Shown in pieces: positions 28,099 through 36,283 of a stretch of DNA of 50,022 nucleotides. Position 1 is the first letter of the stretch, and the number at the start of each line of letters is the position of its first letter. Made by a program: the position numbers and the translations under genes. The DNA comes from Chitinophagaceae bacterium (lineage in GTDB: Bacteria > Bacteroidota > Bacteroidia > Chitinophagales > Chitinophagaceae), in NCBI GenBank assembly GCA_947375185.1, contig CANCEU010000017.1, forward strand, positions 1 to 50,022, given 5' to 3'. The notes below the pieces were generated by a model, which searched no databases, had not been told where the DNA came from, and saw nothing but the letters and a program-made list of their open reading frames with translations.

Positions 28099-30633
28099 AT
28101 GCAAGTTTTAAAATTTGGAGGAAGTTCAGTAGGAAGTGCCGAAGCTATATCAAAAGTAGTAGCTATTGTAACAGAGGCAATTAAAAAAGAACCAACAATT
28201 GTAGTGGTATCTGCAATGAGTGGAGTTACGGATCAATTGTTAATGTTGGCGCAAAGTGCATCACAAGGCAATGAGGCATACAAAACGATTATTCAAAATA
28301 TTGAACAAAAGCATTTAGATGCAGTGCGCGCTTTGTTGCCAATACAAGCTCAATCAGCAACACTTAGTTTGGTAAAGCAAACTATTAATGAAATAGAATC
28401 AAATTGCGAAGGACTATTCATGTTAAAAGAATTGTCAAATCGTATGCAGGATAAAATTGTGAGTTTTGGTGAAATTTTATCTTCTAAAATTATTTCAGCC
28501 ACTTTTGCATCCAAGGGAATTAATCAACAATGGGTAGATTCAAGATTATTAATTAAAACCAATTCAAATTATTTGAATGCGGTTGTTGATAAGGATTTAA
28601 CAGCTAAAACAATTCAAACTTATTTTGCCAATACCGAAAATAATAAGTTTGATTTATATATGGCACCGGGATTTATTTCATCTGATGCCGATGGTAATAC
28701 CACTACCTTAGGGCGTGGCGGCTCTGATTATACGGGTGCCATTTTTGCAGCAGCTGTAAAAGCAACTGCTCTAGAAATTTGGACTGATGTAAGTGGAATG
28801 ATGACAGCCGATCCTCGCATGGTTCAAAATGCAAAAGAGATTCCACAAATTTCATATCAGGAAGCTATGGAGTTATCGCATTTTGGTGCGAAGGTTATTT
28901 ACCCTCCAACCATTCAGCCGGTAATGCATCAAAATATACCAGTGTGGATTAAGAATACTTTTGAACCGAATCATCCAGGTACTATAATTAAGAATGAATC
29001 TCCAAGCGATACTAATTTTATAAGAGGTATCTCAAGTATTAAAGATATATGCTTGTTAAGTTTGGAGGGAAGTGGTATGGTAGGAATACCAGGATTTTCA
29101 AAAAGATTATTTGATGCTTTAGCTAAAAAGCAAATCAATATTATTTTAATCACACAAAGTTCATCAGAGCATTCTATTTGTGTGGGTGTCAATGCAAATG
29201 ATGCCTATCAAGCAAAGCTTGCTGTGGATACTGAGTTTGAGCCCGAAATCAATACCCAAAAAGTGGAGCCTCTTATTGTTGAAAAGGATGTTGCCATATT
29301 AGCCTTAGTGGGTGAGCAAATGAAAAACCATCCGGGCGTAAGTGGTAAAATGTTTGGTGTATTAGGTCGCAATGGTATTAATGTAAGAGCAATCGCACAA
29401 GGATCATCTGAAAAAAATATCACTGCAGTCATTGCAACATCGGATGTTAAAAAAGCAATTAACGTTTTACATGAAGAATTTTTTGAAACATCATATAAGC
29501 AAGTAAACCTTTATATAGCAGGGGCAGGAAATGTAGGCGGCAAATTAATTGCACAAATTGAACATCAAATTGCTTATTTAAAAAAATCATTAAGACTTCA
29601 AATAAATATTGTTGGAATTGCCAATAGTAAAAAACAATTAATAAATGTAGATGGTATTGATTTAACAAATTGGAAAGAGCAATTAGCTGAAGCACCTGCA
29701 GGAACTATCACAGATTATGTTGCAACGATTGCAGAAAATAATTTGCGCAATAGTATTTTTGTAGATGTTACTGCCCATGAAACAGTGGCAAATGTATATG
29801 CACAATTATTAGAGAAAGCGGTATCGGTGGTTGCTTGTAATAAAATTGCATGTTCATCCCCTTATGATCATTATGCGAAGTTAAAAAGCTTGGCAAGAGA
29901 ATACAATGCATCTTTTTTGTTTGAAACGAATGTGGGAGCAAGTTTACCAATTATAGGCACTTTAAATGATTTAATTCGCAGTGGGGATAGCATTCATAAA
30001 ATTGAAGCGGTATTATCAGGCACTTTAAATTTTGTTTTTAATAATTATGCAGGCGGAACGGATGGTAAAACTTTTTCGGCTGTGGTAAGACAAGCACAAC
30101 TGGAGGGATATACCGAGCCGGATCCAAGGTTGGATTTAGGTGGAACAGATGTAATGCGTAAAATTATGATATTGGCTCGTGAGGCAGGCACAAGACTTGA
30201 GATGAGTGATATAGTGAATGAAAGCTTTTTACCAGCAAGTTGTTTTGATGGATCGGTCGAAGATTTTTATGCAGAAATGGAAAAACAAGAAGCTCATTTT
30301 AAAAAGTTATATGATGCTGCGGCGGCAGAAGGATGTAAATTAAAATTTGTAGCGAAGTTTGAAAGTAACAATAATGCAAGTGTTAGCGATCAAGACATTA
30401 AAGATAATGAGAAAAATGAACACAATGTAAAGGGACAAACAACTGCGAAAGTGGGTTTACAGCATATTCAACCTAGCTCAGACTTTTATCATTTGTATGG
30501 AAAAGATAATTTAGTATTGTTCTATAGTATGCGTTACCCTGAATTACCTTTGGTGATTAAGGGTGCTGGAGCAGGAGCTGATGTAACTGCATCGGGAGTA
30601 TTTGCGGATATTATAAGAGCGGCAAGAGTTTAG
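28099..30633 (+). CDS. thrA: Bifunctional aspartokinase/homoserine dehydrogenase
   Basis: Fused enzyme for the first and third steps from aspartate to homoserine. Starting at the ATG at 28099 (MQVLKFGGSSVG) it has 844 residues. The aspartokinase domain covers about 1-290 (KFGGSSVG; GRGGSDYTGAIFA), two ACT domains about 310-460 (LEGSGMVGIPGFSKRLFDAL; MKNHPGVSGKMFGVLGRNGINVRAI), and homoserine dehydrogenase the rest (GAGNVGGKL; GTLNFVFN; EGYTEPDPRLDLGGTDVMRK). Near the C-terminus an Asn- and Asp-rich insert of about 25 residues (bases 30367-30444) sits between two strands conserved in ThrA. The upstream TTG at 28081 is rejected. The asd gene that should act between the two activities is absent from the window. 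Confidence 0.95.
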   Translation: MQVLKFGGSSVGSAEAISKVVAIVTEAIKKEPTIVVVSAMSGVTDQLLMLAQSASQGNEAYKTIIQNIEQKHLDAVRALLPIQAQSATLSLVKQTINEIESNCEGLFMLKELSNRMQDKIVSFGEILSSKIISATFASKGINQQWVDSRLLIKTNSNYLNAVVDKDLTAKTIQTYFANTENNKFDLYMAPGFISSDADGNTTTLGRGGSDYTGAIFAAAVKATALEIWTDVSGMMTADPRMVQNAKEIPQISYQEAMELSHFGAKVIYPPTIQPVMHQNIPVWIKNTFEPNHPGTIIKNESPSDTNFIRGISSIKDICLLSLEGSGMVGIPGFSKRLFDALAKKQINIILITQSSSEHSICVGVNANDAYQAKLAVDTEFEPEINTQKVEPLIVEKDVAILALVGEQMKNHPGVSGKMFGVLGRNGINVRAIAQGSSEKNITAVIATSDVKKAINVLHEEFFETSYKQVNLYIAGAGNVGGKLIAQIEHQIAYLKKSLRLQINIVGIANSKKQLINVDGIDLTNWKEQLAEAPAGTITDYVATIAENNLRNSIFVDVTAHETVANVYAQLLEKAVSVVACNKIACSSPYDHYAKLKSLAREYNASFLFETNVGASLPIIGTLNDLIRSGDSIHKIEAVLSGTLNFVFNNYAGGTDGKTFSAVVRQAQLEGYTEPDPRLDLGGTDVMRKIMILAREAGTRLEMSDIVNESFLPASCFDGSVEDFYAEMEKQEAHFKKLYDAAAAEGCKLKFVAKFESNNNASVSDQDIKDNEKNEHNVKGQTTAKVGLQHIQPSSDFYHLYGKDNLVLFYSMRYPELPLVIKGAGAGADVTASGVFADIIRAARV

Positions 30634-30698
30634 TATCAACAAAAAGAATGCAGCGCAAAAAACTTAACTAAAAGACGAACATAATTAATAATAATAAA

Positions 30699-31673
30699 AT
30701 GGTTCCTATCAATCAATGGATCAAAATTAAAGCCCCAGCTACTGTAGCCAATATGGTATGTGGATTTGACATCTTGGGCTTTGCTGTGAACAATCCATAT
30801 GATGAAATGGAAATGAGGCTGGTATCGAGAACTACCGATGCAGCGGGTAATTTTAACCAAGCTTCCATTACTATTATAAATATTGATAATTACAATTTGC
30901 CAACTGATCCCGAAAAAAATGTCGCAGGTGCAGCATTATTAGCAATGATTGAAGAATGTACTTTAGTTGATTTTTCTAAAATTGGATTTGAAGTAAAAAT
31001 AAATAAGCTCATCAAACCAGGTAGTGGTGTGGGCTCAAGTGCAGCAAGTAGCGCAGGTGCAGTTGTTGGAGCCAACTATTTATTAGGCAATCCATTTACT
31101 AAAGATGACTTAGTACGCTTTGCAATGAATGGTGAAAAAGTTGCATCGGGTGTAAAGCATGCTGATAATATTGCCCCTTGTATTCATGGAGGTGTGACTT
31201 TAGTGCGCTCCATTTTTCCATTAGAAATTATTGCACTTCCTTCACCTACTTTATTTGTAACCATTGTACATCCTCAAATCGAAGTACGTACTGCAGATGC
31301 AAGAAGTATTTTAAAACAAAATGTACAATTAAAGGATGCTATAAAGCAATGGGGAAATATTGCAGGACTCGTAGCAGGACTCATGAAGGGAGATTACGAT
31401 TTAATTGGACGAAGTTTAGAAGATGTGATTATAGAGCCGATACGTTCTATTTTAATTCCAGGATTTGATGATTTGAAAAAAGCATGTAAAGCAGCAGGGG
31501 CTTTGGGTGGTGGAATATCGGGATCGGGGCCTTCTATCTTTTTTTTAAGTAAGGAAAAAGAAACGGCATTGGCTGTGGAGCAAGAAATGATCAAATTATA
31601 CAAAGGTATTGGACTAGCACATCATACTTATGTGACAACGATAAATCAAACAGGGGTAGAAATAGAATGTTAG
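30699..31673 (+). CDS. thrB: Homoserine kinase
   Basis: GHMP-family kinase that makes O-phosphohomoserine, the substrate of threonine synthase. The 324 residues include the N-terminal KAPATVANMVCGFDILGFAV, the ATP loop KPGSGVGSSAASSAG (107-121), DNIAPCIHGGVTLVRS, and the third GHMP motif AAGALGGGISGSGPSIFFL. It follows thrA by 65 bp and precedes thrC, from which it is separated by a 474-bp repeat-rich gap. Confidence 0.96.
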   Translation: MVPINQWIKIKAPATVANMVCGFDILGFAVNNPYDEMEMRLVSRTTDAAGNFNQASITIINIDNYNLPTDPEKNVAGAALLAMIEECTLVDFSKIGFEVKINKLIKPGSGVGSSAASSAGAVVGANYLLGNPFTKDDLVRFAMNGEKVASGVKHADNIAPCIHGGVTLVRSIFPLEIIALPSPTLFVTIVHPQIEVRTADARSILKQNVQLKDAIKQWGNIAGLVAGLMKGDYDLIGRSLEDVIIEPIRSILIPGFDDLKKACKAAGALGGGISGSGPSIFFLSKEKETALAVEQEMIKLYKGIGLAHHTYVTTINQTGVEIEC

Positions 31674-31760
31674 TTGCGGTTTAGAAAGTTTTAAGTTTAA
31701 TATTTTAGATGCTTAAATCGATATCTTTTTAGGAGTGAAGTTTTTTTGAGCATCAATTTT

Positions 31761-31840
31761 ATTTTAACCATGAAATGTTTTTTTTAATCATGACGCTTTC
31801 TTCTTAACCATAAAATTTTCTTCTTAACTAAAAAATTAAG
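31761..31840. repeat. Four imperfect 20-bp tandem repeats
   Basis: Units start at 31761, 31781, 31801 and 31821 in strict 20-bp phase. Their first ten bases are ATTTTAACCA, TTTTTAATCA, TTCTTAACCA and TTCTTAACTA; the second halves vary (TGAAATGTTT, TGACGCTTTC, TAAAATTTTC, AAAAATTAAG). The core TTCTTAA is the inverse of TTAAGAA, which dominates the following repeat family. Confidence 0.7.
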
Positions 31841-32044
31841 AAATAATAAGTTCAAAATAAAAATTAAGAAATAATAAGTTCAAAAAAAATTAAGAAATTG
31901 TAAATTCAACATGAAAAAATAAAAAAATGAATTTTACTTTTAAGTAAAATGGAAGGCGCTGAAACTCAATGGTATCAAGCATCATATATGCTAAAATTTG
32001 ACTTAAAAGTAAAATATAAAAAATAAGAAATTACAACTTCAAAA
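31833..32044. repeat. Degenerate 24-28 bp direct repeats split by an inserted element
   Basis: Two identical 25-bp copies lie at 31833-31857 and 31861-31885 (start AAATTAAGAAATAATAAG, end TTCAAAA). A diverged copy lies at 31887-31910 (AAATTAAGAAATTG...TTCAAC), and a fourth at 32021-32044 (AAATAAGAAATTAC...TTCAAAA) on the far side of the 85-bp element. A fainter relative may exist near 32062-32090. No CRISPR-like even spacers are present. Confidence 0.75.
31931..32015. repeat. 85-bp element with perfect 15-bp terminal inverted repeats
   Basis: ATTTTACTTTTAAGT (31931-31945) is exactly complementary to ACTTAAAAGTAAAAT (32001-32015). The 55-bp interior is richer in G and C than its surroundings (GGAAGGCGCTG...) and holds a small hairpin AGCAT/ATGCT (31978-31992). 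The left end alone also forms an 8-bp hairpin (31931-31950). It may be a miniature inverted-repeat element or a structured RNA. A clear target duplication is not visible. Confidence 0.6.
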
Positions 32045-32147
32045 AACTAATTTTTTAAAAAACTAAATTTATAAATAGTAAGTTTAAAAAGGTAGTAGAA
32101 AAAGAAAGTTAAAAAATAGTCGTTTATAATAATAAAAACAAAAAGGG

Positions 32148-33491
32148 ATGCAATATTATAGTTTAGGCAAACAATCACCGAATGTAGATTTTAAAACTGC
32201 AGCTATCACAGGACAAGCACCTGATAAAGGTTTGTATTTTCCTACAACTATACCTCAATTTACAGCTGCGCAAATAGAAAGATTCAAAACTTTAGATAAA
32301 GCATCATTGGCATTTGAAGTGATGAAACCTTATGTTGGCGGAGCTATTGATGACGCATCGCTACAACAAATTTGTGCAGAGACCATCAACTTTGATTTTC
32401 CATTGGTTCCAATAACTGAAACGATAGCCTCTTTAGAATTATTCCACGGGCCAACCTTAGCATTCAAGGACGTAGGTGCAAGGTTTATGAGCAGGTGTTT
32501 GGGCTATTTTTCAAAACAAACGCGCGCTGAAAATGCAAGTACTGAAAATGTGCACTCTACAGCTGCAAAACCAAGTACGGTATTAGTAGCCACCAGTGGT
32601 GATACAGGTGGGGCAGTAGCAAATGGTTTTTTAGGTGTGGATGGTGTTCAAGTAATAATATTATATCCCAAAGGAAAGGTAAGTCCGATACAAGAATTGC
32701 AATTAACCACTTGTGGTCAAAATATCACTGCATTGGAAGTAGATGGCAGCTTTGATGATTGTCAAGCGATAGTGAAAGATGCATTTATGGATACGGATTT
32801 AAACGCAGCTTATAATTTAACATCAGCAAATTCAATCAATGTAGCGCGATGGTTACCACAGCAATTGTATTACTTTTTTGCTTGGCAACAATGGATACAA
32901 AAATATGGTGATGATACACCAATGCATATAGTAGTACCAAGTGGAAATTTTGGAAATATTTGTGCGGGTATGATGGCCAAAGCAAGTGGTTTGCCATTAG
33001 GGCATTTTGTAGCAGCATGTAATGCAAATAATGTTGTGACTAGGTATTTGCATTCAGGCAATTATGAAATTCATAAGGCAGTAGCCACAGTTTCAAATGC
33101 GATGGATGTTGGTAATCCTAGCAACTTTGTACGCATTATGGAAATAATGCAAAACAATTTTGAGCAATTAAAAAATAGTTTAAGTAGTTATAGTTATGAT
33201 GATACTACAACGGAGTCAACCATTCATAGAGTATATAAGACCAATAATTATATTTTAGATCCTCATGGCGCTGTAGCCTTTTTAGCAGCGGAGGAATTTA
33301 ATAAGCCCGCCATCATTTTAGAAACTGCGCATCCAGTAAAATTCCCCGAAGTAGTAGAGCGCGCTATTGGTGAAACAATAGCTATTCCTGCAAGTGTTCA
33401 ATTTTTATTAGACAAAGAAAAAGTAGCAATACCAATGGGTGCTAGCTTTGGTGTTTTTAAATCTTGGATGTTAAATAAGGCGATAGCCTAA
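32148..33491 (+). CDS. thrC: Threonine synthase
   Basis: PLP enzyme converting phosphohomoserine to threonine and phosphate. It has 447 residues. The cofactor lysine is Lys107 in FHGPTLAFKDVGARF; ATSGDTGGAVANG and the phosphate-binding VPSGNFGNICAGMMA are present, as is YILDPHGAVAF. A low-complexity insert (about residues 125-142, rich in Ala, Ser, Asn and Thr) precedes the SGDTGG motif. It closes the leu-ilv-thr gene run; because of the long repeat-rich gap upstream it may have its own promoter or be read through from thrB. Confidence 0.95.
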   Translation: MQYYSLGKQSPNVDFKTAAITGQAPDKGLYFPTTIPQFTAAQIERFKTLDKASLAFEVMKPYVGGAIDDASLQQICAETINFDFPLVPITETIASLELFHGPTLAFKDVGARFMSRCLGYFSKQTRAENASTENVHSTAAKPSTVLVATSGDTGGAVANGFLGVDGVQVIILYPKGKVSPIQELQLTTCGQNITALEVDGSFDDCQAIVKDAFMDTDLNAAYNLTSANSINVARWLPQQLYYFFAWQQWIQKYGDDTPMHIVVPSGNFGNICAGMMAKASGLPLGHFVAACNANNVVTRYLHSGNYEIHKAVATVSNAMDVGNPSNFVRIMEIMQNNFEQLKNSLSSYSYDDTTTESTIHRVYKTNNYILDPHGAVAFLAAEEFNKPAIILETAHPVKFPEVVERAIGETIAIPASVQFLLDKEKVAIPMGASFGVFKSWMLNKAIA

Positions 33492-33547
33492 TAAATCAAG
33501 TAATTATACTCTATTTTCATATATTTAGTATACAAAATGGCTTTAAT

Positions 33548-35329
33548 ATGAAACGATTGATCTTGTTATGCGCAATGGCATTTGCCTTGCAATGCTTGAA
33601 TGCGCAAACAACACAAAATGCGAGTGCTTTGTTAAATGCACAAACACGACAAGCGACTTATTGTAACCCTATTAATTTGGATTATGGTTATTGTCCAATT
33701 CCCAATTTTGTACAAAATGGAAAACATCGCGCAACTGCCGACCCGGTAATTGCGGTGTATGACAATAAATACTTTTTATTTAGTACCAATCAGTGGGGTT
33801 ATTGGTGGAGTGAGGATATGAATAATTGGAAATTTTTACCACACAAATTTTTAAGACCATGGAATAATGTGTATGATGAATTATGTGCGCCAGCAACACT
33901 AGTAATGGGAGATAGTTTATTTGTAATTGGCAGTACCTATGAAAAAAACTTTACCCTTTGGTATAGCACTAATCCCACTAAAAATGAATGGAAAATTGCA
34001 GTAGATAGTTTTAAAGTGGGTGCTTGGGATCCTGGAATGTTTTTAGATGATGACAACAGGTTATACATTTATCATGGCTCAAGTAACTTATATCCAATTT
34101 ATGGACAGGAGTTAGATAGAAAAACGTTTGAACCGATCACCGAAAAAAAACCAATGATTCATTTGGTAGATAGCATACACGGATGGGAGCGTTTTGGTGA
34201 ACATCAGGACAATACCTTTTTAAAACCGTTTATGGAAGGTGCTTGGATGAACAAGCACAATGGAAAGTATTATTTACAATATGGTGCACCGGGGACAGAA
34301 TTTAGTGGATATGGTGATGGAGTGTATGTGAGTGATAAACCATTAGGGCCATTTACTTATCAAAAGCACAATCCATTCTCCTATAAGCCTGGCGGATTTG
34401 CACGAGGTGCAGGACATGGTGCAACTTATCAAGATGTATTTAAAAATTGGTGGCATATTAGTACAATTGCGATTAGTGTAAAAAATAATTTTGAAAGACG
34501 CTTGGGTATTTGGCCAGCACAAATTGATCAGGAAGGATTAATGTATACCAATACATCATATGGTGACTATCCCCATTATTTACCAACTAAAAATGCGCGT
34601 CATGATTCAAGTTTATTTACAGGTTGGATGTTATTGAATTACAATAAACCCGTACAAGTATCAAGTACATTAAGCGCATTCACTGCAAACAATGCAGTAG
34701 ATGAAAATTTAAAAACCTATTGGTCAGCAACCACTGGTAATAAAGGAGAGTGGATACAATCTGATTTAGGAAATATAAGTACGATACAAGCTATACAAAT
34801 TAATTATGCCGACGAAGGATCCGATTTAATGGGCAAGTATACCGATATCTATCATCAGTATCAAGTGTATGCATCTAACGATGCAAAAACATGGAATTTA
34901 ATTATTGATAAATCTAATAATAAAACGGATGTGCCACATGATTATGTTGTGTTGCCAAAACCTATTCAAGCCCGTTACATTAAAATGGTAAACGTACATA
35001 TGCCAAGCGGAAAATTTGCAATAAGTGGACTACGCGCCTTTGGAAAAGGGCATGGAGAAAATCCGGGTGTGGTTCAAAATTTTGTACCACTTCGAGGAGA
35101 TAGTGAGCGAAGAAATGCATGGTTAAAGTGGGCGGTGAATCCAAATGCAACTGGCTATCATATTTACTTTGGAAGTGATCCAAATAAATTATACAATAGT
35201 GTTATGGTGTATGGTGTTAGTGAATATTATGTAACTGCATTAGAAAAAGATCAGTCGTATTTTTTTCAGATAGAAGCATTTAATGAAAATGGGATAGGAC
35301 CAAGAACTGAAATTAGGAAAGCAGACTAA
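33548..35329 (+). CDS. Secreted GH43-type glycosidase with F5/8C and FN3 domains
   Basis: Exported protein of 593 residues with a signal peptide cut after about residue 19 (CLNAQ). The five-bladed beta-propeller of the glycoside hydrolase 43 clan spans about 35-350 and shows a plausible catalytic triad: Asp65 (TADPVI), Asp161 (GAWDPGMFLDDDNRLYIYHG) and Glu230 (MEGAWMNKHNGKYYLQYG). Residues about 365-500 resemble an F5/8 type C (discoidin) carbohydrate-binding domain (DENLKTYWSA...GEWIQSDLG), and the C-terminus a fibronectin type III domain (AWLKWAVNPNATGYHIYFG). Family members act on arabinan, xylan or galactan; the substrate here is not predictable. No SusCD pair or other glycosidase is adjacent. 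A 12-bp-stem hairpin follows. Confidence 0.88.
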   Translation: MKRLILLCAMAFALQCLNAQTTQNASALLNAQTRQATYCNPINLDYGYCPIPNFVQNGKHRATADPVIAVYDNKYFLFSTNQWGYWWSEDMNNWKFLPHKFLRPWNNVYDELCAPATLVMGDSLFVIGSTYEKNFTLWYSTNPTKNEWKIAVDSFKVGAWDPGMFLDDDNRLYIYHGSSNLYPIYGQELDRKTFEPITEKKPMIHLVDSIHGWERFGEHQDNTFLKPFMEGAWMNKHNGKYYLQYGAPGTEFSGYGDGVYVSDKPLGPFTYQKHNPFSYKPGGFARGAGHGATYQDVFKNWWHISTIAISVKNNFERRLGIWPAQIDQEGLMYTNTSYGDYPHYLPTKNARHDSSLFTGWMLLNYNKPVQVSSTLSAFTANNAVDENLKTYWSATTGNKGEWIQSDLGNISTIQAIQINYADEGSDLMGKYTDIYHQYQVYASNDAKTWNLIIDKSNNKTDVPHDYVVLPKPIQARYIKMVNVHMPSGKFAISGLRAFGKGHGENPGVVQNFVPLRGDSERRNAWLKWAVNPNATGYHIYFGSDPNKLYNSVMVYGVSEYYVTALEKDQSYFFQIEAFNENGIGPRTEIRKAD

Positions 35330-35333
35330 ATAA

Positions 35334-35361
35334 TAAGGGCGACTCATTCGAGTCGCCCTTA
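35334..35361. terminator. Bidirectional hairpin terminator
   Basis: TAAGGGCGACTC (35334-35345) and GAGTCGCCCTTA (35350-35361) form a perfect 12-bp stem with the 4-nt loop ATTC. It lies 4 bp after the GH43 stop codon and before the convergent nitroreductase gene. T runs are short, but the position and stability fit a terminator for both. Confidence 0.75.
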
Positions 35362-35434
35362 TAGTATAATGTTAATTATCTTTTTTAGTTTATGATTGCT
35401 TGCTACAATTTCTAAACAGTATAATAATTGAAAA

Positions 35435-36064
35435 TTATTTTTTGATAATTAATTTATCTGCAGTACGTCTTACTTTTAGGGCACCTGATAAATAATCATT
35501 TGCTGCATCTCTGTAACCTAATGTTAAAGCAACCGTTGCGTGCAAACCTTGAGCGGCTAATCCTAATTCAGCATCAACTGCAGCAGGATCAAAACCTTCC
35601 ATTGGAGTACCGTCAACTTGTTCGCTAGCGGCAGCAACTAATGCAAAACCTAATGCGATGTATGTTTGTTTAGCAGCCCAAATTTGTAATTGCTCTGGAG
35701 TTTGATGTGCAATTGCACCTTTCACATAACCAGCAAAATCTTTTAATGCATCTACTGGCACACCTCTTTGCTCAGCAATTTCTTGCATGTAAGCATCAAC
35801 GCTTGCTTCATTGATAGTAGTGTGTGCTGCAAAAATGATAACTGCACTTGATTCACCAACTTGAGGTTGATTGTAAAAATGAGGTTGTAATTTTTTTCTT
35901 GTTTCTTCGTCTTCAATTACCAAAATGCTATATGGAGTTAAACCAAATGAGCTTGGTGCTAAACGAGTAGCTTCCAAAATAGTATCTAAAGTTTGAGCAG
36001 GAATTTTTGCCCCAGTCATTCTTTTAACAGCGTAACGCCATTTTAATGCATCTAATAAATTCAT
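35435..36064 (-). CDS. Nitroreductase-family NAD(P)H oxidoreductase
   Basis: FMN flavoprotein of the NfsB-like group, 209 residues from the ATG at 36064. The N-terminal LLDALKWRYAVKRMTGAKIP holds the FMN phosphate-binding basic residues; LEATRLAPSSFGLTPYSILVIED and the later YIALGFALVAAASEQVDGTPMEGFDPAAVD are typical of bacterial nitroreductases/dihydropteridine reductases. A longer reading from 36133 is rejected because a close promoter match (36103-36134) lies inside it. Physiological substrate is unknown; the family reduces quinones, nitro compounds or flavins. Single gene, divergent from the TonB-dependent receptor. Confidence 0.93.
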   Translation of the reverse strand: MNLLDALKWRYAVKRMTGAKIPAQTLDTILEATRLAPSSFGLTPYSILVIEDEETRKKLQPHFYNQPQVGESSAVIIFAAHTTINEASVDAYMQEIAEQRGVPVDALKDFAGYVKGAIAHQTPEQLQIWAAKQTYIALGFALVAAASEQVDGTPMEGFDPAAVDAELGLAAQGLHATVALTLGYRDAANDYLSGALKVRRTADKLIIKK

Positions 36065-36102
36065 AACTATTGTTTTTAAGTTTTTAATTAATGTTTGAAC
36101 AT

Positions 36103-36134
36103 CAAAATTACAGTCTTTTCTATTCATCTCCAAA
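36103..36134 (-). promoter_or_regulatory. Predicted promoter of the nitroreductase gene
   Basis: On the minus strand TTTG (36134-36131), a 20-bp spacer and TAATTTTG (36110-36103) match the Bacteroidota promoter consensus exactly. The expected transcript starts about 30 bp before the ATG at 36064, which supports that start codon. Confidence 0.68.
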
Positions 36135-36283
36135 AAAATCTATAATAATGGTGTCATGCAATATAACGTCAACAGGTGTAAAAGGTTCAAAATCAATGCT
36201 TTTAAAATGTTAAATTTAGCTACAATGACCATCCTCATTCTCAATAACTTGATAAATAGGCTATTTGAGACTAACTTTATACT

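Larger units (their letters stand above)
31674..32147. other. Repeat-rich non-coding gap between thrB and thrC
   Basis: This 474-bp stretch has no convincing reading frame on either strand, no tRNA-like fold and no recognised riboswitch. It is very A/T rich and consists largely of two families of short degenerate repeats in opposite orientation plus one 85-bp element with inverted ends, each listed separately. The last 100 bp before thrC are A-rich with no clear TAnnTTTG promoter. Confidence 0.8.

Noticed and set aside
31674..32147. CRISPR array in the thrB-thrC gap
   Set aside because: Repeats are short, A/T-rich and nearly contiguous, with no unique spacers of even length and no cas genes.
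36248..36279. Promoter TTG-N20-TAACTTTA for the TonB receptor
   Set aside because: The -7 box ends 4 bp before the ATG, so transcription would begin at or after the start codon; one base also mismatches.
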